Shown here: in pieces, positions 34,401-44,832 of the stretch
Layout: the number at the start of each line of letters is the position of its first letter
Position numbering within the stretch: position 1 is the stretch's first letter
NCBI GenBank assembly: GCA_018398805.1
Contig: JAGFBZ010000178.1
Coordinates: 1,116,001-1,180,000 of the forward strand
Direction of reading: 5' to 3'
From: Hirundichthys speculiger
Lineage: Eukaryota; Chordata; Actinopteri; Beloniformes; Exocoetidae
Length of the DNA stretch: 64,000 nucleotides
Notes under the pieces: model-generated
Databases searched by the model: none
What the model saw: the letters and a program-made list of their open reading frames with translations, nothing else
What the model was told of the DNA's origin: nothing
Program-made: the position numbers and the translations under genes

Positions 34401-36137
34401 CAGTTGTTTCCAGTAGCCCAGAAAATGGTTGGAACATCTCCACTTAACCTCAGTCACGACAGATGAGATATTTTAGTTTGCTGTAGCTTTCTCGTATACG
34501 TCACATCTTTGGTCTCATTACAAAAAACAAGCATTCAGGGAATGCAAGTAGCAATTATGATGCCCTAAGGACACTTTTGAAAAGACTGTGATGGACGAGT
34601 GCCAGTGAAATGTTTGTGGCAGCACAGGTTAGCTCTTTCCTGAGGGGTCTTATGTATAAATTTGGCAGACTAAATGACTAAAAATGAAATAATCTTGCTG
34701 TTATCAAATATTACGTTTAGTGCTGTACGCTACCAGTCTGAGCCCTGGAGACACTGGTACAGTTGTCTTATGAATTAATGTTTGATTTTTTTTTTTTTTT
34801 TTTTTAGGGCTGGGCAATGATTAAAATTTTTAATTGCGATTTCCCTGATTAATCACGAGTAATTGCATTGTATACGCAAAATCTAATGAATTCAAAAGTA
34901 GTGTAAAAGGCACTTTTATTGAAATGTTCTGCTGCCATATGAACTAAAGTGTCATAACATTTGTTGTTCAAACACTTTGAACATCAGCAGTAAAAACAGT
35001 AGAAGGAAACCTTAAACGTTGGATGAACCTACCAATAAACCTAATAGGCAGAATTGTCACTCTCTACAATAGACTCTATAGTCTCGCAATATTATTGGAA
35101 AAACAAGAAAGCTCGAATTAAATTATCCACACTACAGAAATCCAAATCTAAAGGTGGTCCGGAGGCTCCAAACTTCTCTTATTATTTCCTTGCAAACAAA
35201 ATCCAATATATTTATAAATGGATAGACTTGGATGGACTTAAAACAATAATTTTCCAAAGAAATCAATATTTTTGATTTGCCTTTCATAAGTCGCTCAATT
35301 ACTCGCCATTCCTGTTTTAAAAACCCAATTATTGCTACAACCTTGACAGCCTGGTGGGATTTTCACCAGATAGCTAATACCAGCATCTCACCAAATAAAT
35401 ACACACCTATCTGGAATAATCCTGACTTCCAAATAAACCAGAAACCCTTAAATTTCATGTCATGGATTAACAAGGGCATCACCCATCTCAATCATATCTA
35501 TGAAAATAATTCTATGGTCACACTTGCTCATCTTGTCCAGAAATACAACATTGAACAAAAGCAATTCTTAGAATATCTTTAGGTTAAAACTACCGTACAG
35601 GCTAAAATGAATAAAACACCTAACCTCAGTCTCCCATCATTGATCCTAGAATTCACTAGAATCTCTAGTCACCAAAAAATCTTGTCTAAAATTTATAAAT
35701 TAATTTCAACAATTGACCGTACAATCTCAGTCCCTTCAATCAAATGGGAGCAGAACTTAGAAATCACCACCAATAAAGAATTCTGGCCTCAAATTAGCAA
35801 AACTATATTTTTATTCAGCTGCTAATGCAAATCTACAACTCATACAATATAAAATAATCCACAGAGTGCACTTTACTGGGGAAAAAATGTTTAAAATGGG
35901 GCTTTAAAGACACAAAAATATGCTCCCATTGTACACAGAAAGCAGTTGACTCCTACTTTCATGCCATGTGAGAATTTACATCAGTTAAAACATTCTGGCT
36001 CAATATTATCAAAACTCTCTCCCAACTTCTGGACTGTAACATCCCAGTATCACCTTCCCTCTGTTTACTGGGAGAATCCTCCATGACCACTCTGGACAAT
36101 AACTCCAAGAAAACTCTCTTTAATGCCTTAATCATTG

Positions 36138-36188
<51 letters not shown>

Positions 36189-39100
36189 ATTCTTGTAAAT
36201 TGGAAAACAAAAAATTCAATTAATATTGCTCTCTGGAAAAATGTGTCAATCGACTTCATTGCAATGGAAAAAGTGTCAGCCACAATAAAAAATCAAAATG
36301 ACACTTATGATCAAATTTGGGACAAAATGAGTCAATCTTTACTATCTATAACATAGATCGTCCCTAAAGGATCTGTGACTGAGCATTATGTAACCCCTTG
36401 ACTGTAGAGGATAAAATAAACACACAACTTAAACAAAGATTTCTTAAATCTACTCCCATCATAACTGCCCACAGTTAGCTTGATCTCCTTCAGCCTGAGA
36501 ATCCGTTGATATAAACTTATTGATCCTGGGGGAAGGATAAAATTGGGCATAGTTTTTTACGATGGATCACTGTCATCATTGTTATCAAACCACATGTGCA
36601 TTTCCCTTGGTAATATAACATTATCTCGCCTTCCCAGTGGGTGTGGACCGCCGGCCCCCAGTCGCTCTGGGTCAGGGTTCATCTGTCGTTGCCGGGGTTC
36701 TTGCCCCAGTTTGCGCTGTGTCTCCGGTGGTTGAGGCTGGGATGGGCCCTGGGGGCGGGGGCTGTGGCCTCCTCCCTGGTCTCCTTGCCTGTTTTGGTCT
36801 TGGCTGCAGTGGTGGGGCTGCTTGGATCTGCTGTCCTGGTGGTGCGGTCTACCTGTGCTGCCGGATGGCGGTGGGGCTTGCCGTGCCCTTGTTGACTGCT
36901 GGTGGTGGGGTGGGGGGGTGTGGGTCTGGGCTGGGGTGGCGGGTTTTCCCTGGGGGGGGGGTAGCTGCCTCCCCGCAGGGCAGCGGTGATGGTGGTTGGC
37001 GGCGGGGGGGTGGTCCCGTGCCTGGGGGTGGTGCGGGGGCGGCGGTGGGGCATCTCCCCCCGCCGTAGTGCATCTGGTCTGTGACGGGCTGCGCGTCTCT
37101 CTGCCTTGGGGCTCCTCCTGGGGGTGGGTGTCCTGGTTCCCCGGCTGGGGCGTGCTTGGGCCCCGGGTGGGCATTGGGGGGCCTTGGTGGTGGTGGGCCC
37201 CTTGGGGGCGGGGGTGCGCCCCATGGCGGGGCCCTGATGGCTGCCCCGGTTTCCTTGGGGTGGGGGTAAAAAAAAAAAAGAATTGTTAATATTGCTACCT
37301 GAGTTGCTACCTGAACTGTAAAGTTCAGATTTTTACCGTTCTCCATGTCTGTTTTCATTTTTCCTTATGTTTACCTTCCGATAGCCTTCTGGTTCCGCAG
37401 CAGCCGGTAACAGACTTTTCAAAACAAAAGCATGTGAGCAACATGCGTTAATGCGCAATAGAATAAATGTCGGTGTTAATAAAACAATGCGTTAACGTGA
37501 AAATAATGTGTTAACTTGCGCAGCCCTAGTTTTTTGTCTTCTTTTTGTGTGTTTTTTTTGGACCTTGAGCCTGCAAGAAAGTTTTCCCTCTATCTATCTA
37601 TCATGCTAAGCTGTGATGGTCACTAGCGTTTCCTTACATTCATTCTATCAAATATGTTGCTACGGAAGCAAGATTTTAAACGAGTACTGCTGGAGCTCTG
37701 TTTCTTTTGTACCAGGCTATAAATATGTTTATTTCTGCAATATAATGGGATTTTTTTTTTTGAATGGGGTTCAATGGAGATTGACTCACTTTTGGAGCGT
37801 GCCCCCTAGTGGTCATTCAAGAAACTGCTCCTTCATCTTGTCTTCAAGTCAGAAAACCAGAGGTTGCCCTCTGAGGCTGATGGATAATACAGATCAGATG
37901 TCTATTAATGTCAACTAATGCACTTGAATTCACTAATTCCTATTCCTGATTCTCAAATGTGAGAGCAATGGGACCCATTTCAAATTTCTCTGGTGCCCAG
38001 TTCAAATCTGGCTTTGATTCCTACCTCAAGTGGGCCCAAAAGTTGACATTCATAAACGTGTAAATGCACTACATGATCTGCAGCAAAAGTTGGACTTGGC
38101 CACCATGACATCGCCCACCGGTTAGTGAACTATGATGAGGTTTTAAATCTTTCTTTTCATTTGGCTAAAAACAGGTGTCCTTCCTTGATAATGGACTTCA
38201 GTCCAGCTACAGAAGTGGACGTATTTGTTGGGATTCATGCATCTGTTTTCTGTACCGATTCGTCCCATTGTGGGTGGCGGGGGAACCTGTCACAGCTGTC
38301 TCTGGGTGAATGGTGGGCTTTACCCTGGACAGGTCACTGGTTGACCATGGCCTACACTGAGACAGATAACCATGCACATTCACATTTAACAGTCTCTGAC
38401 TGTTAAACCCTGAATTGAAACGTACACAGATGTTGGCATCTATTTCTACAGACATATTTAATGTGTTCTCAAAAGCTGAAACAAAGACTTAGGTGACTTT
38501 AAGTGCTTTTGCAAGTTTTCACTATAGTTAGACAACAAATGTCAAACATTTTCTTTAGAAACCCTCAAAGAGTCTCTCCAATCCACAGAAGAAGTTATGG
38601 GAGGTAAGAATCTGGCCAAGTCCATGGAGACGCTCATCGATTTTTCTGATGGAAAAGACATTTCCAGAGGACGTCCAGCTGAACACAAAAAGAAACCAGG
38701 TAGCAACCAATCTTCTTCTTCCTTTGGGTTTTTCCCTTTGGGATTCATCACAGCGGATCACTTTTTTCCATCTTGCCCTGTCTCTTCTGATGTCTTCTGC
38801 TTCTCCTGATGTTCTCGTTCTTAATCTTACCCATCCTTGTCAAAGATCCAAAGAGGGTGTGAACAACTCTGCCACCTCCAGCTCTGCTTCCTGTCTCTTT
38901 GTCACCTTTTCTTTTTCACAAAGTCAAACTATCCTACTGGCTATACCACTGGTACATACTGGTTTTGCCAAACTCCAGTGCACATTTTGCAAAAAAAACT
39001 TTCTGGATGTTGTACTACTTCTGGGAGAAGATTACCAGTATCCAAATGACCAGCCTGCCTCACATACTGTATCCCATAATACATCCAGTAGCAGTCAGTG

Positions 39101-40275
39101 GTCCCAACGGTGGTGAAGAACCGTCGTCAGTGGTACGCTGTGTCATTGTTTACCAGAAACTGGCCACGACTGCTACATCTTTCTAAAATTATAATCCTTT
39201 TACAGTGATATACTCCATCAGAAACTGTTGAAAACTGCCTTGACACAACAAGCAAATTTTACTGTCTGTAAATGTTATGTATTTTTATACTGTGCTGTTG
39301 CTGCATTTGAAGATGTGAAGTGCTCAGACTCTGAGACTGTGGTCAGTGAGGTTATGTGGTCTTTTTTAGAACTTAGTTGCTTATTTATTTATTTATTCTA
39401 GGCTTGTTTTCATAGATTTGGTTATTTGTCACCACCACAGTATCAGGAAAGTATGGATAGATGTTTCAGTTGGTTGCTAAATCAGACTTGACCACTAGAT
39501 GTCAGTAATCGTTACACTGAAACGGTTACAATCAGTTAACATGTCCTGTCATCTTTAGGGCTTAATGACTGAGGTTGTGGTTTTTTTTCTTCTGTTATAG
39601 AGAATTCAGACGTTCCCCGGGACATAAGTCCCTACGAAAAAAGAAGTGAGCTTCTTAAATGTAAGTGTAGCAGCTGCCTTTGTGTTATACTGTAACTGCA
39701 AATGTTGGTTGTACTTGAAGAGCTTTCTGTCTACTCCCCGTCCAGATGGCACCGTACTCACTTTTGATCCAAGAACAGCCCATAAACGCATCACGCTGAG
39801 CGAGGACTTCACCAAGGCCTCTGTGTCAGATGACCCCACAAACTACGCAGACTGCCCCGAGCGCTTTTCTGTTTGCTCCCAGGTGCTGACATCCAAGGGA
39901 TTCTCCAGAGGGCGCCATTACTGGGAGGTGCGAATGAGCAGCAACAACTTCACTGGGATCGGCCTGGCTTACGGCAGCATCGACCGGAAAGGCCCCTCCA
40001 GTCGGCTGGGCCGCAATACTGTCTCCTGGTGTGTTGAGTGGTTCAACGTGAAGCTGTCGGCTTGGCATAACAGCAGCGAGACGGTGCTGGTCAACTCTAA
40101 TCCAAAGCGTGTTGGTGTGCTGCTGGATTGTGAGGAAGGCAAGGTGACGTTCTTCAGTGTGGCAGAAAGGGCTTATCCATTCTACTCCTTCGCGTTCTCC
40201 TTTGCTGAGGCCGTCTATCCAGCCTTCTGGATTTTCTCAAGTGGCTCTTGCATTTCTTTGTGCAAGCTGCAGTAG
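24860..40275 (+). CDS. trim25: TRIM25-type E3 ubiquitin/ISG15 ligase, complete, nine coding exons
   Basis: Coding exons 24860-25456, 30425-30520, 30673-30906, 33571-33739, 34023-34064, 34175-34267, 38559-38699, 39601-39660 and 39746-40275 splice into one open frame of 653 codons, close to human TRIM25 (630). The order is RING, B-box 1, B-box 2, coiled coil, linker, PRY-SPRY. TRIM25 joins K63-linked ubiquitin to RIG-I-pathway targets in the cytosol, with the coiled coil dimerising and SPRY binding substrate. The SPRY motifs (NNFTGIGLAYGS, SRLGRN..SWCVEWFN, SAWHN) are those of TRIM25 rather than of other TRIMs. The 34023 acceptor is chosen because it closes the frame; the nearby AG at 34009 would not. 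Introns carry many insertions, but all coding exons are intact. Confidence 0.9.
25710..26334. mobile_element. Palindromic MITE, 625 bp, TA-flanked
   Basis: The ends TGGAGCCCCGTTTGGGTCAT and the complement TGGAGCCCAGTTTGGATCAT are inverted, each next to TA. Inside, TATTATTATGAAAT units on the left are mirrored by ATTTCATAATAATGG units on the right. The central 130 bases are not palindromic. It lies in trim25 intron 1. Confidence 0.8.
26364..26769 (-). mobile_element. Solo LTR, 406 bp, TSD AATAC
   Basis: The block begins TGTTATGTTGAAATTTGGGC and ends CTTTAACATAACA, so the ends are inverted (TGTTATGTT/AACATAACA). AATAC flanks it on both sides (26359-26363 and 26770-26774). On the minus strand an AATAAA occurs in GGAGAATAAAACTTCG, about 125 bases before the end, which sets the orientation. 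No internal retroelement sequence remains. Confidence 0.85.
26775..27800. repeat. Degenerate AT-rich repeat built on TTTTGTCATAAAATCACAACTT
   Basis: Variants of TTTTGTCATAAAAT, AAATTTCACAA, AACTTTATGTC and TTTTGTTGTAAAAT follow each other at roughly 20-30 base spacing, in no strict phase. It appears to be an old, scrambled minisatellite in trim25 intron 1. Confidence 0.6.
27801..28823. other. Intron sequence, no element recognised
   Basis: This is part of trim25 intron 1. I see no exon and no repeat with definable ends; there is an A13 run near 28454. Confidence 0.4.
28824..29121 (+). mobile_element. Solo LTR, 298 bp, TSD GGTGT
   Basis: The block starts TGTCACTGTTCAG and ends CCACCCGTTACA, with GGTGT on each side (28819-28823 and 29122-29126). 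Its CCTG/TTGCC-rich text with TTCCTGATTCCTGTTTGCC and a terminal CTGAGTCCTCTGTACTGC...GGGTCC resembles fish Gypsy LTRs. It lies in trim25 intron 1. Confidence 0.8.
29322..30197 (-). mobile_element. 5'-truncated LINE (L2/CR1 group)
   Basis: On the minus strand it enters inside RT (HLQKYSDDSAVVG), continues as WCSNNHLVLNSSKTKEMIVD, YKYLGVQLDNRLEW, KKGQSRLYFLRKLRSFNVC and VVESAVSFAAICWGS, and ends in the 3' UTR with repeated TTTCATTTTCA units near 29322-29350. The frame 29444-30061 is open for 205 codons. 5' truncation with a short tail repeat is the normal result of target-primed insertion. Confidence 0.88.
30425..30520 (+). CDS. trim25: trim25 coding exon 2 (coiled-coil start)
   Basis: This 96-nt exon reads SDLRAKLGLLDGKIVKNENV and ISQITDGQSKLK between GTTTGCAG and GTAACA. 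Ninety-six bases is the characteristic size of this exon in the TRIM family. Phases are 0 and 0. Confidence 0.93.
30673..30906 (+). CDS. trim25: trim25 coding exon 3 (coiled coil)
   Basis: This 234-nt exon, again the standard TRIM size, reads DSAINRKKVLSAEYQQMRDM, LVREEHDALTAVDREVESGE and NMRKAREDIHSLLGHSQTAA, ending FLQ. Heptad-like spacing fits an antiparallel coiled coil. Phases are 0 and 0. Confidence 0.93.
30907..32004. other. trim25 intron 3, left part
   Basis: This includes a stretch at about 31755-31850 (TTTATTTAACCAGGTAAGACTC and GAGAGACCTGG) that resembles a common dispersed fish repeat. A possible LTR-like region at 31200-31560 (a TTTATTTAAG phrase and CTTTTATAGG) is present, but I found no matching ends. 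Confidence 0.35.
32005..32404. mobile_element. TTAA-flanked MITE, 400 bp (piggyBac-like)
   Basis: The ends AGGTGGGGTAGGTGTT and AACACCTACACCACCT are inverted and both abut TTAA (32001-32004 and 32405-32408). TTAA target duplication is typical of piggyBac-type transposition. No transposase is present. It lies in trim25 intron 3. Confidence 0.75.
32405..33570. other. trim25 intron 3, right part
   Basis: No gene or clear repeat is recognised between the MITE and exon 4. Confidence 0.4.
33571..33739 (+). CDS. trim25: trim25 coding exon 4
   Basis: It reads TSFNLPQAANFDPYVPRISL, DSKKVVATEAFAATLRKIL and PVEARMLQLNP, with one base over, between CTCCTTGCAG and GTGAGT. This is the segment linking the coiled coil to the linker. 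A strong acceptor followed three bases later by a strong donor (TTTTTGCAG CTG GTGAGT at 33849-33851) is an optional 3-nt microexon candidate that would keep frame. Confidence 0.85.
34023..34064 (+). CDS. trim25: trim25 coding exon 5 (linker)
   Basis: It reads SASASIPGNYHQ and continues in phase into exon 6. The frame requires the acceptor GAGCAG at 34021-34022. Using the upstream TTTCCAG at 34008-34009 would add 13 bases and break the frame. The donor is GTATGT. Confidence 0.65.
34175..34267 (+). CDS. trim25: trim25 coding exon 6 (basic linker)
   Basis: It reads APLEGNKVPPRFPRSHSPGP and AKAAQKKKPQ before GTAAGA. The acceptor is a CAGCAG tandem, so one Ala is optional (start 34175 or 34178). 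The lysine-rich linker between coiled coil and SPRY in TRIM25 binds RNA in mammals. Confidence 0.8.
36140..36187 (+). repeat. Poly(A) tract, 48 bases
   Basis: An uninterrupted A run lies inside the L1 ORF2 region rather than at its 3' end. Its length is prone to assembly error. Confidence 0.9.
36880..37268 (+). repeat. G-rich, strand-asymmetric 3' UTR segment
   Basis: Many G runs of 4-9 (for example GGGGTGGGGGGGTGTGGG and CCCTGGGGGGGGGTAGC) lie on the plus strand. The composition would allow G-quadruplexes in the transcript and is typical of L1-type 3' UTRs. Confidence 0.6.
37600..37900. repeat. Dispersed fish repeat with CCCCCTAGTGGTCAT motif
   Basis: The run GGGGTTCAATGGAGATTGACTC followed by CTTTTGGAGCGTGCCCCCTAGTGGTCATTCAAG is a recurrent phrase of fish dispersed repeats. 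No termini are identified. The reverse complement of CCCCCTAGTGG is again CTCF-like. Confidence 0.4.
38270..38410 (-). repeat. SINE core fragment
   Basis: The phrases TACCCTGGACAGGTCACTGG and CCATGCACATTCACATTTAAC match the internal part of the SINE at 61230-61612 (CACCCTGGACAGGTCACCAG and CCACTCACACTCAC). The tRNA head and 3' tail are missing. Confidence 0.5.
38559..38699 (+). CDS. trim25: trim25 coding exon 7 (linker)
   Basis: It follows TTTCTTTAG and reads TLKESLQSTEEVMGGKNLAK and SMETLIDFSDGKDISRGRPA, ending EHKKKP before GTAGCA. The donor lacks the usual +4/+5 consensus. Phases are 1 and 1. Confidence 0.8.
39601..39660 (+). CDS. trim25: trim25 coding exon 8
   Basis: This 60-nt exon reads ENSDVPRDISPYEKRSELLK between CTGTTATAG and GTAAGT. 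It ends with a single T that joins AT of the next exon to make Tyr, the common pre-PRY junction. Confidence 0.88.
39746..40275 (+). CDS. trim25: trim25 coding exon 9: PRY-SPRY
   Basis: It reads GTVLTFDPRTAHKRITLSED, YADCPERFSVCSQVL, GRHYWEVRMSSNNFTGIGLA, SRLGRNTVSWCVEWFNVKLS, AWHNSSETV, RVGVLLDCEEGKVTFFSVAE and AVYPAFWIFSSGSCISLCKL, with TAG at 40273-40275. Length and motifs are complete for the substrate-binding domain. Confidence 0.94.
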
Positions 40276-43258
40276 CGTGTGCCTCTACAGCTGTACACTG
40301 GCAAACATATGTACACATGCAATCGGTCTATTTTTTCCCTCATTGATGTCTTTGACGATGATACTTTGATTAGTTTTGAAGCCAGTCTTCCATGTTTGGA
40401 ACATCAAATTGGCTAAAAAACAAGATACTTACCAATTAATCCACACAGATCAATGACTAGCAAAATTTACGGAACAATAAGACCAAACAATGGACAGGTT
40501 AAAAACATACAAACGTCTCACCCAGACTGAACAGCTTCTGTTCTGAAGGGTCATCACCCCCAGATAACTGGACACTTAAACTTATTTTTATAGTTGTTGG
40601 ATCAGATAAAACAAAGATTACTCTCCTTTCTAAAGCGCTCTACATACTGCTAAGGATGTGTACTGTATACTCGACCGTTCCCTTCTGCTGCAGAGCGAGT
40701 TTATGTGAAAGTCTGCTTTCTACAGATGCAACATGCATGCGTCCTCATGTGACCACTGGCCCGTGTTCATGCACTCTCCACACGCTGCAAGAAACAACAC
40801 AAAAATACTACTTTCAGATGCAAATCTTGTTTATTAGCCAGTTTGTATCAGTGGAAGAGAGAAAACATGTCCGTTCAGATTGCCCTTAAATTAACATCTT
40901 AAATATCAACAGCTGCCATTCAGACTAATTTGTACTAAACAAGATGCTTCAAAACCTCCATCCTCTTCATCGTTCTCAGGTGGCTGGCTGCTCCTGTCAT
41001 CTGCCTCTTGAATTCCCAGTTCAAAGTGCTCATAAAGAGCTGCAGGACTTGCTGACCTGCATATATCAATCAAAGTGACATATTAAATGTAAAACTATGT
41101 TTTTATGTGTCAGAAACAGTTAGGACGCCCTATATAAGGGCTCTAGACCTGTAAACACTGAGAGCTTTACATCTACAGCAGCCAGTGAACCTGAACCTGC
41201 CTGTTACAGTTGGAGCTTTAAACTTAACAACATAACAGAGCCAAGCTGCTACAGTGTCACTGGTCGGCTGAGAAAGTTCATCCTTGGATTAAGCAGCCGG
41301 CGTCGCTTGATTTTGTTGTTATTCCAGTTTCCTGTACCCTTAACCATACTGAGGAGCTTCTCGGTCACGAGCAGTGACCACTTTAGTGTTTTGAACATGG
41401 GGCCATTTTTATTTCTTTATTTGAGAGGAGTCGTGGATGTGGGGGGGTGACAGGACTCACCCACTGGTCGTCTGTCATCCCGTAGTGTCCTTCTGTTGGG
41501 TGTTCACACCACGAGAAACTCTGTTCAGTCTGAGGCAGAGCCATGAAGCCAGTACAGAATAGATGGACGCAGGTCATGACAAACGTCATTAGATCTGTTT
41601 GTCAGCTGTTGAAGTTCTGCAGCCGAACTTCTGGTCACATGACCAGGACAGACAAGCTGGCTGTCCTTTTCACATCACAGCAGCACCTGTGTAACCTGTG
41701 CTCTCAGGTCTGCAGACATCATACTTCATGTTTGTGACTCACGCGGGTCTTTCAGTCACTTTATGAGAAGCATTTAAAGACATTTGTTTTTAAAGCTGCT
41801 TGTCATGTGCAGAAAGAGTTGAAGGAGCTGTCTTTTATCTAATAAGGATATAAGATGAGGCATAGACCTCTGGTTTCCTTTTTCTAGGTAAACAACAGCA
41901 GTATTACTGAGTGGGGACTGGTACCTTGCAAGCTGCTTTTCAACAGTAAAAGCAGTAAACCCGGTTAATCTACTGTTCCTTATACAGTTTATTGAGTAGA
42001 TAATCGGGTTCTACTTTTGAGTATTTTTGAGTACTTTTGGATATTTGTGAAAGGGTGGATCCCATCTCAGCTTGGGTGCCTGACGTCCCTGCCGCGCACA
42101 ACTGTGAACGTCGGGCTTCAGTTCGCCTCAACTAACGACTCTGAGATATTTTTAAGAAGCGCTTGGCTCCAAATCTCCAGCACAGCGCGTACATGTCTCT
42201 CAGACTCTTCATGAAGTCGGTCTCAGAGGGGCAGTGCCGTGGTGTCGTCCTGGTTGCTGTGAAGCTGTGCAGTTTGTGGGAAAAGAGGACGCAACTGAGG
42301 CGACGAATCCCACAAATGAATCTCCAGAGGCCAGAAAGTGGCGTTCAGGACTGCAGGACACTGGCGCTGCTCACCGATGGTGCAGCACGCATGTGGAAAT
42401 GCACGTCCTGTGTGACGTTGTGCAGATGGTTCATCTGGTAGAACAGCTGGACAGGTGACTTTGTCTCTTAAGCACAGTTCACTACAGTGTCTCTGTTTGA
42501 AGTCTTCATTTAAAAACTTTGTTTTTGTGTGTGGCTTTAAAAAAAAAGGTTGGTCAGACTGGGTGATGTAAATGAAAGGTTTACTTAATTTATCTGGTGA
42601 ATATGAGTCTAATATCCTCTTCCAGAATTGGAAAGATGAGCTGCCAGTCTGAGCCAGACTGAGTCTTCCAGCACGTTGGGCGTCGTGGTCGTTTCCCTTT
42701 CCAGTCCTCGTGACTGGCTGTTTGACGAGCACCAGCAAGGAAAACGCTTTGTTTATATTACCCAGCCTGCAACGCTCTCTTCTTTGTACTTTTGGTGGTT
42801 TTGGCTGACGGGAAGAGAAGTCTGAAATCGTGGATGATAATTACCGTCTCTCGATTTCACCTTTAAGGTGCTCTACCTTCGGTGAAGGTGAGTCGTGCTC
42901 GTGTGCTCCATGGGAATAAAATGCTGTCATATTTTTCTGTGGTGGGCTCATTACACGAACGAGCCGGCAGATACTCTGTTGGCTTTGTGTGAGGTGAAGG
43001 GAAGGTAATGGGATGATTACCTGAAGCATCCGTCTCTGCAGGTGTCACAGGTGTGAGTCTGTGTGAAAACCGCTCACCTTCACTGAAACCTGTTGCATTC
43101 GGAAAATACACAGAACTGTCCTTTACCTCTTTATATACTTTACAAGCTAAATTATGTATATGTATCTCTATCTGCGTGTAACAAAAATTTCTAAAAATAG
43201 ATGTTGATCACTTATAACATGTTTGTTTGAAATGATGCTTTGCATTGAGTGTTATTAG
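40276..43258. other. trim25 3' UTR and intergenic sequence
   Basis: The 3' UTR begins at 40276. I do not see a convincing AATAAA nearby. The remainder has only short unsupported open frames on both strands and no recognised repeat. Confidence 0.4.
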
Positions 43259-43486
43259 GTGTTAAAATATACTGACATTTATGCATCATTACTCATGATT
43301 AAACCCACCTTTGTGAAATGTTTTAAAGCTGTCTTCTCAAAGTTTTTTCTTCTTTCTTATTTAAATGCATCAATAATGCACAGATTTGTGTTCTTGTTTT
43401 ATGTTTTAATTTGTGAAGCACTTTGTGCTGCATTCTATATGTATGGAAAGTTCTATATAAATAAAGCTTTTGATTGATTGAGATCT
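43259..43486 (+). mobile_element. LINE 3' tail fragment
   Basis: The end TGTATGGAAAGTTCTATATAAATAAAGCTTTTGATTGATTGAG is the AT-rich 3' terminus with a TGATTGATTG repeat seen in L2-type fish LINEs. The preceding bases (CTTTGTGCTGCATTC) fit the same 3' UTR. No coding part is visible. Confidence 0.5.
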
Positions 43487-43639
43487 ATGTAGAGAAAAAT
43501 GCACTTTCATGTACATGCTGCTCTCGTGCAACAATATGTGATTCTTCCAAACAATATTCTCCTCTCATCAGTAAAATATATTAGGAACAAGACAATTTTG
43601 TGTAAAAATCAGAGAAGAAATCAGAGGAGAGGTTTTAGT

Positions 43640-44455
43640 GGCTTCGTTTGATGTAAAAAAAAAAAAAAATCCAAATGTTATTTGCTCACAAATGAATACA
43701 GCTACAACTTTTTTTCACTGTAAGTGGGTCGTCTGCTAGTTTCTGACGGACACAATAAGAAGTTAAACTCAATGAAACCTGCACTTCTGTATATTTGTGA
43801 TTCCTGTCAAAAGAACCTAATTTGATCCAGAAAAAAGGCAGACTTTTAAACATAATCCTGGCAGTGAAGCGTGCAGGAGGTAGCATCATGATATGGGTTA
43901 GTGTTGCTGCCTTCTGGGCCTGAAACCTTCCAGCATGATGGAGTGAAACATTCATTCCCAAGTTTACAGAAATATCTAACAGGATAATGTACTAGATGAC
44001 TGCTAGCGGAAAGGCAGCATAATGGCTCTAACTGTAAACATGTAATGGATGTTTTCAGGAAAGGGAGGAAAATGTGTCATCAGTGTTTGTTTTCAATTGT
44101 GACTTAATAAAGCACTATATATATATATATATATATATATAGTGTGTGTGGACTGTATAATGATTGTCGAGGTTAAAGGGGATGAATGGAAGAAAAAAAT
44201 GTCACTTTTATGTCATGATAACAGACAGTAACAATTTCTTATGTCCAGAGACAATAGATCCACAATGATTCTCCAAGACAAAGCCAGTATTTAGTATGAA
44301 CTAATACAGCTGTTTGCGATTATAATAACTAGGATTCAGTCGTATTTAGGTTTAATAGAGCTGGGTTCTGATTATATCTAACTGAGACCTTGTAATAATA
44401 AATCAAGATGCTATTAATAGACGAGGGGTGTTTAAAACTTTTGCTCAATGCTGTA
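43640..44455 (+). pseudogene. Second decayed Tc1-like copy
   Basis: The phrase VKRAGGSIMIWVSVAAFWA is read at about 43863-43920 and corresponds to the VKHGGGSIMVWGC.SA.G segment of Tc1-like transposases. The right end AAACTTTTGCTCAATGCTGTAC near 44434-44455 resembles the terminal repeat of the same class. Stops are frequent. Confidence 0.5.
44116..44141. repeat. (AT)n microsatellite
   Basis: Thirteen AT dinucleotides lie inside the decayed Tc1 copy. Confidence 0.9.
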
Positions 44456-44499
44456 CATTCCTCTTTCTGTGACGGAAAAAGCAGACCGTCGTTTCCTTG

Positions 44500-44583
44500 T
44501 CACGTGAGTTTGTCCGTCAGGCTGGAACTTTATTTCCTCCTCCGCGCTCCTCCCGGTTTGCTGGATTAACCGGACAGTTAAAG
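44500..44583 (+). promoter_or_regulatory. Probable 5' non-coding exon of the second trim25-like copy
   Basis: A pyrimidine/GC-rich stretch (CTCCTCCGCGCTCCTCCCGG) ends in TTAAAG at 44583, followed by GTAAGA. A coding exon follows 250 bases later with AG acceptors just before the ATG. It shares no obvious sequence with the 5' region of the first copy. Confidence 0.4.
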
Positions 44584-44720
44584 GTAAGAATACCAGGGTC
44601 GTTCATCATATGTTGGCTCATTTAATTTATTTAAAAAAAAAAAAACAAGAAAGAAAGAAAACGCCGCCAGAAGGTAAAGCTGTTAGTTTTCAGGTTTTAT
44701 TTGACCCTCGGACGGCGGCT

Positions 44721-44759
<39 letters not shown>
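44721..44759 (+). repeat. Poly(T) tract, about 39 bases
   Basis: This T run lies 75 bases before the start codon of the second trim25 exon, within the putative 5' intron. It could be the poly(A) of a minus-strand retroposon insertion. Confidence 0.85.
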
Positions 44760-44764
<5 letters not shown>

Positions 44765-44832
44765 GCAGAGCTGCCCGCTGATAAGTTTCGTTTCTCCGCC
44801 TCAGCGTCCTCACTAACCCAGCAGTCCTGGCA

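Larger units (their letters stand above)
35040..37279 (+). mobile_element. 5'-truncated L1-like LINE with G-rich 3' UTR
   Basis: The first frame reads LSTIDSIVSQYYWKNKKARI and LSTLQKSKSKGGPEAPNFSY, the C-terminal end of L1 ORF2 (LWK...RIKL..L...KGG...PNF..YY.A), followed by LANKIQYIYKWIDLDGL. Stops and frame changes break it later. An A48 run sits at 36140-36187, the 3' UTR from about 36620 is very G/T-rich, and an A-run at about 37268-37279 marks the 3' end. It is inactive. Confidence 0.75.
34805..37528. mobile_element. hAT-like non-autonomous element split by an L1 insertion
   Basis: The ends TAGGGCTGGGCAATGATTAAA and CGCAAGTT-type complement TAGGGCTGCGCAAGTTAAC are inverted. The left end follows a T tract, and an imperfect 8-base duplication (TTTTTTTT against GTTTTTTG) is possible. 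The interior pieces are AT-rich with repeated GTTAA/AACGTTA phrases. The middle 2.2 kb is L1. It lies in trim25 intron 6. Confidence 0.6.

Noticed and set aside
36557..37358. Proline-rich open frames on the minus strand
   Set aside because: They arise from the G-rich L1 3' UTR read in antisense; low-complexity composition keeps stops rare.
42163..42738. Overlapping frames on both strands, up to 171 codons
   Set aside because: No motif or splice support; the opposite-strand frames overlap each other.
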